From the NCBI GenBank assembly GCA_015060335.1, contig SUYR01000005.1, positions 1 through 64,000 on the forward strand: 64,000 nt of DNA, read 5' to 3'. The notes beneath the pieces were generated by a model that worked only from the letters and a program-made list of their open reading frames with translations, had not been told where the DNA came from and did no database searches. Below are positions 45,701 to 52,847 of this stretch, in pieces. This DNA comes from Bacteroidales bacterium (GTDB taxonomy: Bacteria; Bacteroidota; Bacteroidia; Bacteroidales; UBA932). A program made the translations under genes and the position numbers. Each line of letters begins with the position of its first letter. Positions within the stretch are counted from its first letter, which is position 1.

Positions 45701-45789
45701 CAAGTGTATGGGAGGCAGGTATCGACAAGGACAATTTCTACCCGAGAGTCGCTACCATCATGCTTGGAGTCAACCTCAATCTCTTCTAA
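42772..45789 (+). CDS. SusC/RagA-type TonB-dependent outer-membrane transporter (starch locus)
   Basis: The 1005-residue protein has a signal peptide (1-23, cleaving after VSA) and a carboxypeptidase-regulatory-like domain (about 28-100, VVNDAMGPVIGATVLE). The motif VVIGYGSQKKKEVTGSVASI (about 104-123), a plug domain (YIVDGVPMSGD, AAIYGTRGTNGVI) and a barrel ending in LGVNLNLF follow. Its partners downstream (SusE-like, GH13 and starch-binding modules) indicate import of malto-oligosaccharides. The codons are strongly biased (for example AAC, CTC, GGT), as in highly expressed genes. The promoter in the 78-bp gap to the integrase was not recognised. Confidence 0.95.
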   Translation: MNRIMTLFASLALSCIMGASVSAQNGYEVKGVVNDAMGPVIGATVLEANTTNGTSTGLDGDFILMVSSSDAMVEVSCIGYATQTFKASEMPATITLSEDAMFLDDVVVIGYGSQKKKEVTGSVASIKSEDFNAGVKANPISALQGKVAGLNIIRTTSDPTNTGVAVQIRGFSTLDKGAGSSPLYIVDGVPMSGDISTISPDEIASMDVLKDGSAAAIYGTRGTNGVIIITTKRGENFSDKAQTHVEYSGYASVSVRNGNNGMATPEEYVNLEKISGGAVVPTISVDENGKPIMTDWMKEVCRPAAITHSHNVAIVGSASKFNYRASLNYKNAEGIAKNNNRNEIIAKIAASQKALNGWLELQYDMSYMHYRNDYVENGIFTQAAILNPTFPIYDKTRKNGYYKPTATGASNPVELLNQKESYGDGNYFRGSVKATVNIKPVQGLRISGFAAIEEGDNRNFWYNHEINTDEGGSGKAGRSSDFNFSKLFEATADYSKTFGKHSIAAVAGFSYQNFLYDRQEISNKGFSTDNVKYYQIGNGDASKESLNASSYRNSNTLAAMFARVNYNYGEKYLVSASIRREGSSRFGINNKWGWFPAVSLGWRITGEDFMEGKDWCNDLKLRAGFGVTGNNLGSDLRSIELMSNSGSFWYNGGYVYTYGVSQNVNPNLRWEKKYEYNLGLDYAFLDNRLYGSIDLYYRQTRDLLWDYEVPTPPYQYPTLLANAGQMDSYGVELAITGVAVQRGNWTWSTTPTIAFNRNIITKLSDPSKGFNYTETTSGGISGNGIMNTNTQILIEGQPVGAFYGYKIAGYRNGICYYETLNKKTGKTGKVAADNASEGQRRILGSAQPLFTYGWNNVIRWKDLDISVFFRGVVGNKVLNLTRMAYGPQASVGSNIFMKDILNPHPMTGKIEYTNKSQFTDFYLEDGSYLKLDNLTVGYTFKMKETNKYIKSLRVYLTGQNLLTITAYSGQDPEINTTSVWEAGIDKDNFYPRVATIMLGVNLNLF

Positions 45790-45804
45790 AATCCACAGAC
45801 TGAT

Positions 45805-47559
45805 ATGAAAAAGGTAATAATATATTTTTGCGCATTCCTGACAGCGTTTTCCATGACATCCTGCGACGGAATGATTGAAGAGCAGAACTATGGTAACCCG
45901 ACCATCGAGGACATGATGACTCCGGAAAATGTCATCCTTACCATAGGACAGGCTTATGCAGACGTCAAATGGCTGCACGACCATTGGGGATATTGGGGAG
46001 TATCGTCACTCACATCTGACGAGTGCTGCTGCCCTGTACGTCTTCCGGAAGAGCACTGGGCTGACGGAGGATACTGGAAAAACCTCAACACTCACAAATG
46101 GAATGAGTTTGCTGATGCGTTCAAGAACGTATGGAACTCCACCATCGCAGGTGCGGTGCTCTGCAACAAACTCTCAGATTCAATGAAGAAGTATAAGGAA
46201 AACTTCACCGAGAAACAGTTTGCTGAAGCGATCTGCGAACTCGAGGTACTCCGTTCGTACTACTACTTCCTACTCTTCGACTGCTTCGGACGTATTCCTT
46301 ATCTCGAGGAGTTCGTGGAAAAGACTGACGAGCCTCTGACAGAGGCGACTGAAGTGTGGTCGAGACTTGTTGTAAGCCTTGAGAAGAATGCTCCGAACAT
46401 GACCGAGGTTACAGACGGAAACAGAGCAAAGAACTATGGTCGCGTAACACGCGGATTCGCTTATACCCTTCTTGCCCGTCTCTATCTGAACGCAGAGTCT
46501 TACGGATGTACTCCTGACAACATCAGCATTTCTGATGAGGAATATACCACATACGGCATCAGCAAGATAACATCTGCAGATGACTTCTACCGCAATGCAA
46601 TCAGATGCTGCGACAAAGTCATAGAATCAGAATCATACAAGATCGAGGACGACTGGTTCGCAAACTTTGCAATCAACAACGAAAACAGCAAGGAGAACAT
46701 CTTCGTGATCGTGGAGAACGGTAATGCTGACTTTGACTTCCGCTACAACGGTTCAATGGCAAACAAACTCAGACTTATCGCACTTAGCCTCCACTACTGC
46801 CATCAGGATTCATGGGGACTTATCGAGAAGCCTTGGAACGGATTCTGCGCACGTCCTTCATTCATAGAGCGTTACAACGACTGGGATGTACGCGGTCCCG
46901 GATATGAGGGCAAGGGTACAAAAGACACCAAGCGTTGGGGATGGTTCTACGGTCCTATCTATGACGAGAAGGGCGAGAAGATCCTCCAGGACAAGACCGA
47001 CAAGGTGGACGCTATCATAACCAAGGATATTGTCCTTCACAAGGATGCAAAGAGCGATGATCCTCTGAGCGGTGCAACATGGAACTCCGGCGCACGTCTT
47101 CTGAAATATGAGGTGGACAAGGCAAAGGAAAACCAGTGGGCAGAGAACGACTTCGTGCTCTTCCGCTATGCAGACGTGCTCTGGATGCGTGAGGAGGCTG
47201 CCGTAAGATGCGGTGCAGACAGGATATCTTCTACAAGCGAGGAGTTCAAGAAGATGCTTTCAAGAACATTCGCATATAGCGAAGACCCTGAGGCTGCATA
47301 CAAGGAGGCATACGGAGATGTATCGACCTGGACTCTCGAGCAGATCTGCGACGAGCGTGGACGTGAGTTCGCATGGGAGAACATGCGTCGCCGCGACCTT
47401 ATCAGATTCGGAAAGTTCAACGATCCTGAATATGTAGAGTTCGTAAACGAAATAAGAGAAACAAGGAACTGGTTCCCTATCCCATATTCTGTTCTTGAGA
47501 AATCACTCAGAGATGAAAACGGCGAAAAGATATGGACCCAGAACGAGGGATATGAATAA
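45805..47559 (+). CDS. SusD/RagB-type glycan-binding lipoprotein (starch locus)
   Basis: The 584-residue lipoprotein (Cys20, MTSCDGMIEE) carries SusD hallmarks: AICELEVLRSYYYFLLFDCF (about 138-157), a C-terminal ERGREFAWENMRRRDLIRFG region (about 518-537) and RNWFPIPYSVLEKS. It starts 15 bp after the SusC stop. It should bind alpha-glucan and close the SusC channel. Confidence 0.94.
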   Translation: MKKVIIYFCAFLTAFSMTSCDGMIEEQNYGNPTIEDMMTPENVILTIGQAYADVKWLHDHWGYWGVSSLTSDECCCPVRLPEEHWADGGYWKNLNTHKWNEFADAFKNVWNSTIAGAVLCNKLSDSMKKYKENFTEKQFAEAICELEVLRSYYYFLLFDCFGRIPYLEEFVEKTDEPLTEATEVWSRLVVSLEKNAPNMTEVTDGNRAKNYGRVTRGFAYTLLARLYLNAESYGCTPDNISISDEEYTTYGISKITSADDFYRNAIRCCDKVIESESYKIEDDWFANFAINNENSKENIFVIVENGNADFDFRYNGSMANKLRLIALSLHYCHQDSWGLIEKPWNGFCARPSFIERYNDWDVRGPGYEGKGTKDTKRWGWFYGPIYDEKGEKILQDKTDKVDAIITKDIVLHKDAKSDDPLSGATWNSGARLLKYEVDKAKENQWAENDFVLFRYADVLWMREEAAVRCGADRISSTSEEFKKMLSRTFAYSEDPEAAYKEAYGDVSTWTLEQICDERGREFAWENMRRRDLIRFGKFNDPEYVEFVNEIRETRNWFPIPYSVLEKSLRDENGEKIWTQNEGYE

Positions 47560-47603
47560 TCAAACTACCAATTTTTTTAATCTACTAACAAACAATTATC
47601 ATT

Positions 47604-48791
47604 ATGAAGAAAATTTCAATGTTCATGAGTGCTCTTGCACTCCTCGCATTCGCTTCATGCGAAGAGAAGAATGGTCTTGGCGATGAGGAATTCATCGAGG
47701 ACGGTTTCTATGTAGTCGGAGAGGCTACTGGTTCTGACAACATCCAGTCAGACTATATGATGGCTGCCGGTTTCAATGAGGTTACAAAGTCAAAGAGAGA
47801 CGGTATGTATGAGAAGTATGTCGCTCTCGAGAAGGGTAAGACTTTCTCACTTGCTATCTATGAGGCTGGTGAGACTACTCTCTACGGTGCAGAACTCGGC
47901 GACATGAACCTCGAGGGTCTTGACAACAACCCACCTATGGTAATCAAGAGAGGTTCTCTTCAGGAAGGCGAGAACGCTCCTAAGATGACTGTTGCAGAGT
48001 CTGGTCTTTATCACATCGTGCTCGACCTCAACAAGGCAAAGGACCTCAACACTGCCCTCATCATCGTTGCTCCTGCAAAGTGGGGTATCCGCGGTAAGAT
48101 GAACGGCTGGGGCTACACTGAGATGACTGCTCCTGCTTTCAACACAAAGAAGATGGCCTGGACTATCAAGAACGTGACTAACGAGATTCCTGACGGATAC
48201 AAGTTCACTTATGCACACGGCTGGAAGGTTAACATGGACGACATGGGTAATGTGAAGGCAGAGATCGGTCTTGGTAACAATGCTGACTCAGACAATCTTC
48301 CGCTCATGGAGAACGACCTCGTTCAGTATGGTAAGAACATCCAGGTTAAGCGTGGTATCTGGGATATCGAACTTACTTGGAACCTCAAGGGCGGTAACCT
48401 CGGCAAGAACTTCACTGCGAAGATGACCAAGGTAGGTGAAGTACCATTCAATGACAATGTTCCTGAATACAAACTCGGTCTTATCGGTGCTATCGCAGGT
48501 ACTAACTGGGATACTGACCTTCTCTTCACTTATGTAAGCGAAAGCAACGGTACTTACAAGTTCGAGATCGCAGAGCAGGCTATCGAGGCTGACGCTCAGT
48601 TCAAGGTAAGATCTGCCGGTACATGGGACAAACACAACCTCGATTACAGCAATATCAAGATCACAGGTGATGCAGACAACTTCGAGGACAAGGGAGGTAA
48701 CATCGGCTGTAAGAGCGCTGCTACTTACAAGATTACCCTTACTTTCAACCCATCTGAGTGGGAGTGGGTACTCAACTTCGAGAAGAAGTAA
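47604..48791 (+). CDS. SusE-like starch-binding surface lipoprotein
   Basis: The 395-residue lipoprotein (Cys19, FASCEEK; acidic residues favour surface export) is built from SusE/SusF-type modules. One starts near residue 33 (FYVVGEATGSDN), one near 160 (GIRGKMNGWGYTEM) and one near 290 (LGLIGAIAGTNWDTDLLF), ending in WEWVLNF. In the Bacteroides Sus system such proteins hold starch at the surface without cutting it. The codon bias is among the strongest in the window, so high expression is expected. A terminator at 48819-48848 follows. Confidence 0.88.
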   Translation: MKKISMFMSALALLAFASCEEKNGLGDEEFIEDGFYVVGEATGSDNIQSDYMMAAGFNEVTKSKRDGMYEKYVALEKGKTFSLAIYEAGETTLYGAELGDMNLEGLDNNPPMVIKRGSLQEGENAPKMTVAESGLYHIVLDLNKAKDLNTALIIVAPAKWGIRGKMNGWGYTEMTAPAFNTKKMAWTIKNVTNEIPDGYKFTYAHGWKVNMDDMGNVKAEIGLGNNADSDNLPLMENDLVQYGKNIQVKRGIWDIELTWNLKGGNLGKNFTAKMTKVGEVPFNDNVPEYKLGLIGAIAGTNWDTDLLFTYVSESNGTYKFEIAEQAIEADAQFKVRSAGTWDKHNLDYSNIKITGDADNFEDKGGNIGCKSAATYKITLTFNPSEWEWVLNFEKK

Positions 48792-48818
48792 TCTAAAAGA
48801 TTAAAATAACAATCTGGT

Positions 48819-48848
48819 GGGGCGGTTAAAAGGCATTTTAGCCGCCCC
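48819..48848 (+). terminator. Terminator or attenuator between SusE-like gene and GH13
   Basis: GGGGCGGTTAAAA (48819-48831) pairs with TTTTAGCCGCCCC (48836-48848) around a 4-nt loop, with one wobble pair. It starts 27 nt after the SusE-like stop and ends 11 nt before the GH13 start codon. Only TT follows the stem, so read-through is likely, giving less amylase than SusCDE message. Confidence 0.72.
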
Positions 48849-48859
48849 TTATATGATTT

Positions 48860-51250
48860 ATGATGATTCGTAAATTCATTTACACCATCTCTGTACTGTC
48901 TGTCTTTCTGGCAGTATCATGCGACGGAGCGCTTCCTGAGGAAGGTGACGGATTCGGTACTGCGGAAAACGAAAGTTTTGTGGAGAATCCTATTACCGAC
49001 CAGAACGCCACACGTCTGTGGTCCACACCGGCCCTTCCTGACGCTGACGGTCCTGTGACCATATCCTTCAAGGCAGGCAAGACATCCCCGTTGAAGGGAT
49101 ATACCGGTGATGTATATGCACATATCGGCATATTGGAATATGGTACGTGGAAATTTGTCCAGGCCGACTGGAACGTGAACCTTCCTCATTGCAAGTTCAC
49201 CCCGGACCCTGAATCTGCCGACACATGGCACCTTGAACTCTTGCCGACCATCCGTGAGTACTTCAACAGCGGCACTACCCCTGTGACACAGATAGGCATC
49301 GTGATCCGCAGTGCAGACGGCTCGTTGAAAGGTATTGCAGAAGACCGTTTCATCACGGTGACCGACAACAAGTTCAAGCCTTTCGAGGCTACCGACCCTG
49401 TGAGCCAGCCTATGCCTGCAGACTGCACATACGGCATAAACGTGACCGACGGCAGTTCCATCACATTCGTCCTTCATGACAAGGATGCAAACGGAGAGCA
49501 TAAGGACTATGCCTATATCATGGGCGACTTCAACAACTGGACTCTTACAAACGACGAGAAGAGCCGCATGTACCGCGACGATGCAAACGGCTGCTGGTGG
49601 ATTACGGTTTCAGGACTTGATCCTGACAAGGAATACCGCTTCCAGTATCATCTCGGCGAGCGTTCTGCCATCCAGGGTGACCCTGACAAGGTAGTACGTC
49701 TTTCAGATCCGTTCTCAGAAAAGATCCTCGACCCTAACAACGACAAGTGGATCAACTACAATCACACCATCTATCCGGAGGACCAGATGGTATATCCTGG
49801 CAACGAAGGCGCATCCGGAATCGTTTCATGTGTGAAGATCAACAGGGACAACTTCGCCTGGACTCCGTTCCAGATGAAGAACCCTGAGAGTCCTGTTATA
49901 TATGAAATGCTTTTCGGCGACTGGACCGAAACCAGCGACATTGCAGGTGCGATGAAGCATCTGGATTATCTCCAGACTCTCGGAGTGAACGCAGTGGAAC
50001 TCATGCCTATCCAGGAATTTGACGGAAACGAGAGTTGGGGATATAACCCGAACCACTATTTCGCCCTCGACAAGGCATACGGCACACGCCAGCAGTACAA
50101 GACTTTCATCGACGAGTGCCACAAGAGAGGAATAGCGGTGATCGTGGACGTAGTGTACAACCACAGTACAGGAGACTCTCCTCTTGCAAAGATGTACTGG
50201 AATGCAAGCAACAACAAGACTGCTTCGAACAACCCGTACTTCTATGTGGACGCAAGACACGACTTCAATGTATTCCACGACATCAACCACTACGGTGACT
50301 TCGTTCCTGAACTCATAAAGAGAAGCCTCATAAACCTCGTCAATGAATATAACGTGGACGGATTCCGATTCGACCTTTCAAAGGGATTCACCGAAAGCAG
50401 CGCAGGCTGGAACGGAACAGACCAGAAGCGTATAGCCCTGATCAAGGACTATGCAAAGGCCATCAGGTCTGCCTACCCTGACAGTTATATCATTCTCGAG
50501 CATTGGGGCAACGATCAGGAGGAAAGCGAATATGTAAGGGACGGAATGCATCCTTGGAAGAAGTTGAACGGAGAGTACATCAAATGCGCCGAAGGTAACG
50601 GAGCATCCGATTTCAGCGGTGCATACAAATGTCTTGAAGGTCATGGTGCCACAGGATGGGTTACATTCATGGAGAGCCACGACGAGGAAAGAATGGCATA
50701 CAAGCAGTTGAAATATGGCAACGGCATCATCAAGACAAGCCACGCGGCAAGAATGAAGAACCTTGCACTCAACGCTGTCTGCTTCCTCTGCGCACCTGGT
50801 CCTAAGATGATCTGGCAGATGGGTGAACTCGGCTATGACTACAACAAGTGGTGCAAGCCTGACGGAACCGATATGACCGGAACAGGAGAATATGAGACAT
50901 CACGCAAGCCTGTGAAGTGGGATTACTACGATGATCCGGACAGAAAGGCCCTCTACGATGTATATTGCAGGATGAATGCACTCCGCAACAACAATCCTGA
51001 ACTCTTCGGAAAGGACGCCGTATTCTCATGGACTCCAAAAGGATGGCCTATGAAGACATTCCAGATGGAGAAGGGCGGAAAGCAGGTATACGGTTATGCC
51101 AACTATTACGGCAATGCCGCTGCAGACCAGACTCTTACCATCCCTTCAGGAACATGGACGGACTACCTGACAGGCAAGACTGTCAACGGAGGTTCATATA
51201 CACTCAAGTCTGGAGAGGCTCTTGTACTTGTAAATTCATCAGTTAAATAG
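48860..51250 (+). CDS. GH13 family alpha-amylase lipoprotein
   Basis: The 796-residue surface lipoprotein (Cys21, AVSCDGALPEEGDG) should cut starch at the cell surface, as SusG does. Two N-terminal beta domains (about 45-165 and a CBM48-like domain at 190-300 with DYAYIMGDFNNWT) precede the TIM barrel. The four GH13 regions are complete: DVVYNHS with Asp430, GFRFDLSKG with the nucleophile Asp505, ILEHW with the acid/base Glu547, and MESHDEE with Asp608. The His-Asp of region IV is preceded by Ser, as in branching enzymes, not by the Asn of most amylases. ATGs at 48860 and 48863 are equally possible. The next gene is 8 bp away. Confidence 0.92.
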   Translation: MMIRKFIYTISVLSVFLAVSCDGALPEEGDGFGTAENESFVENPITDQNATRLWSTPALPDADGPVTISFKAGKTSPLKGYTGDVYAHIGILEYGTWKFVQADWNVNLPHCKFTPDPESADTWHLELLPTIREYFNSGTTPVTQIGIVIRSADGSLKGIAEDRFITVTDNKFKPFEATDPVSQPMPADCTYGINVTDGSSITFVLHDKDANGEHKDYAYIMGDFNNWTLTNDEKSRMYRDDANGCWWITVSGLDPDKEYRFQYHLGERSAIQGDPDKVVRLSDPFSEKILDPNNDKWINYNHTIYPEDQMVYPGNEGASGIVSCVKINRDNFAWTPFQMKNPESPVIYEMLFGDWTETSDIAGAMKHLDYLQTLGVNAVELMPIQEFDGNESWGYNPNHYFALDKAYGTRQQYKTFIDECHKRGIAVIVDVVYNHSTGDSPLAKMYWNASNNKTASNNPYFYVDARHDFNVFHDINHYGDFVPELIKRSLINLVNEYNVDGFRFDLSKGFTESSAGWNGTDQKRIALIKDYAKAIRSAYPDSYIILEHWGNDQEESEYVRDGMHPWKKLNGEYIKCAEGNGASDFSGAYKCLEGHGATGWVTFMESHDEERMAYKQLKYGNGIIKTSHAARMKNLALNAVCFLCAPGPKMIWQMGELGYDYNKWCKPDGTDMTGTGEYETSRKPVKWDYYDDPDRKALYDVYCRMNALRNNNPELFGKDAVFSWTPKGWPMKTFQMEKGGKQVYGYANYYGNAAADQTLTIPSGTWTDYLTGKTVNGGSYTLKSGEALVLVNSSVK

Positions 51251-51258
51251 ATAAGATT

Positions 51259-52776
51259 ATGAAATTGAGAAACATATTATTTGCATTCGCTGCATTTGCA
51301 GGACTCGTTTCATGCGTGAAGGACGACATGACCTCAACAGAGGGTCTGACGGTCTTCAAGGCTGTCTATTCTGATGCGCCACAAAGCAAGACGGTCATTT
51401 CCGGACTCACCCCACATTGGTCACCTGCCGACAAGATCAGCATCTATGACGGTAAGAACAACGAGTTCACAAACACAGGAAAATCAGTTTCCGCAACAGC
51501 ATCCTTCAGCGGAACACTGAACGGAAAGGGCTGCAAGCATTATCTCGCAGCCTATCCGTACAGCGAGGATCTGACATTCTCCTTCATGGGTATGACAGTA
51601 TATTCGCTCAATCTGCCGCAGGAACAGACTGCAGTCGAGGGTTCATATGACCCGAAGGCAGCCATCGCAGTTGCATATTCGACAAACCAGACACTGGCGT
51701 TCAAGAACGTAAGTTCGCTTATCCGGTTCAAGGTGATTTCGGATGGGGTAACTTCAGTGACTGTAGTTCCTAACGATGACACAAAAGTGCTTGCCGGTAC
51801 ATTGAACGCAACTGTAGACGGTGACGGTCTTCGTCTTGCCGTGACAGAGAGTCAGAACACAGTAACCCTTTCCGGTGAATTCAAGAAGAACGCCACATAT
51901 TATCTGGCCACCCTCCCTGCTTCTCTCGGAAACGGTTTCACAGTGCTTCTTAACGACTCGGTAAGGTCGTATGTCACTGATGCTCCTGTCAATCTGACAA
52001 GAAGCGGTCTGGTGGACCTCGGCACGCTTTCGCTGAACCCTTCAGAGTCAGAGACTCCGGAGAATCCAGGCGGAGAGGAACCTGCTCCTGCTACTGATTT
52101 CAGTGTTGCGGGCAACTTCAACGGATGGAGCACAAGTTCTGACATGATGACAGAAGAGAACGGCTATTATGTCCTCAAGGGATTCAAAGCCGCTTCTGCC
52201 AGTGCAACAGATGAAGGAGACTGCGGGTTCAAGTTCGTGTACACTGACGAAAGCGGAAACACCACATGGTATGGCGTTATGCAGACACAGATCGATGCGT
52301 CCAAATGGTACAATCCAAGCACCTCAGGAAGCAATATCCTTGTAAAAGGAAACGCGGCAGACAAGTTCGATGCCTATATCAAGAAGGACCTTTCGTCATT
52401 CTGCGTTGTTCCTGCAGGGGGATCTCTTCCTGCTGAAGAGGGAGGCTCCGACGAGCCTGAAAACCCTGACAGCGGCTCAACCTGCAGACTTATAGTCAAG
52501 GTAAACAAGGCTATTGACTGGTATGACAAGTATATATATTGCTGGGACACTGCTCCTATATTGGGAGACTGGCCAGGTACCAAGTTGAATTGGGACAAGG
52601 AAGAAGGTGACTACTATGTCTATTATTACGACTTTGATTCCGGCAGGAGCGGCAAGGAGTTGAACTATATCATCAACAAAGGTACCGGCGGAGGCGGCAA
52701 CCAGACTAAAGACCTGAAAGTCACTCTGAACGGAGCGGAAACCACTGTCCATATCGAGACTTCAGACGTTAATTAA
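51259..52776 (+). CDS. Fimbrillin-like lipoprotein fused to SusE-like and CBM26-like starch-binding modules
   Basis: The 505-residue lipoprotein (Cys19, LVSCVKDD) starts with a fimbrillin/Mfa-like domain (about 28-265: HWSPADKISIYDG, HYLAAYPYSEDL, LIRFKVISDG, TYYLATLPASLGNGFTV). After a Pro/Glu-rich linker comes a SusE-like module (about 285-385: FSVAGNFNGWSTSSDM). A second acidic linker follows, then a CBM26-like starch-binding module (about 412-500: YIYCWDTAPILGDWPGTKL). It closes the starch operon, 8 bp after GH13. The likely job is to hold starch at the surface. The fimbrillin-type N-terminus would be unusual for that, unless it is only used as a stalk. Confidence 0.78.
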   Translation: MKLRNILFAFAAFAGLVSCVKDDMTSTEGLTVFKAVYSDAPQSKTVISGLTPHWSPADKISIYDGKNNEFTNTGKSVSATASFSGTLNGKGCKHYLAAYPYSEDLTFSFMGMTVYSLNLPQEQTAVEGSYDPKAAIAVAYSTNQTLAFKNVSSLIRFKVISDGVTSVTVVPNDDTKVLAGTLNATVDGDGLRLAVTESQNTVTLSGEFKKNATYYLATLPASLGNGFTVLLNDSVRSYVTDAPVNLTRSGLVDLGTLSLNPSESETPENPGGEEPAPATDFSVAGNFNGWSTSSDMMTEENGYYVLKGFKAASASATDEGDCGFKFVYTDESGNTTWYGVMQTQIDASKWYNPSTSGSNILVKGNAADKFDAYIKKDLSSFCVVPAGGSLPAEEGGSDEPENPDSGSTCRLIVKVNKAIDWYDKYIYCWDTAPILGDWPGTKLNWDKEEGDYYVYYYDFDSGRSGKELNYIINKGTGGGGNQTKDLKVTLNGAETTVHIETSDVN

Positions 52777-52800
52777 CAACGTCGTCTATGGTACACAAAA

Positions 52801-52831
52801 AAGCGAGGTGACGGTCTGTGTCACCTCGCTT
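52801..52831. terminator. Bidirectional terminator between starch operon and malQ
   Basis: AAGCGAGGTGAC (52801-52812) and its perfect complement (52820-52831) form a 12-bp stem with a GGTCTGT loop, extended by one A-T pair. An A-run precedes it and T/A bases follow, so it can work for the convergent genes on both sides. Its core GTGACGGTCTGT resembles that of the element at 18759-18862. Confidence 0.82.
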
Positions 52832-52847
52832 TATATATATGTCAGTC

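Noticed and set aside
50672..50692. Changed region IV in the GH13 enzyme (Ser-His-Asp) as a sign of inactivity
   Set aside because: Other GH13 subfamilies, such as branching enzymes, also have Ser before the His-Asp pair, and the three catalytic acids are all present.
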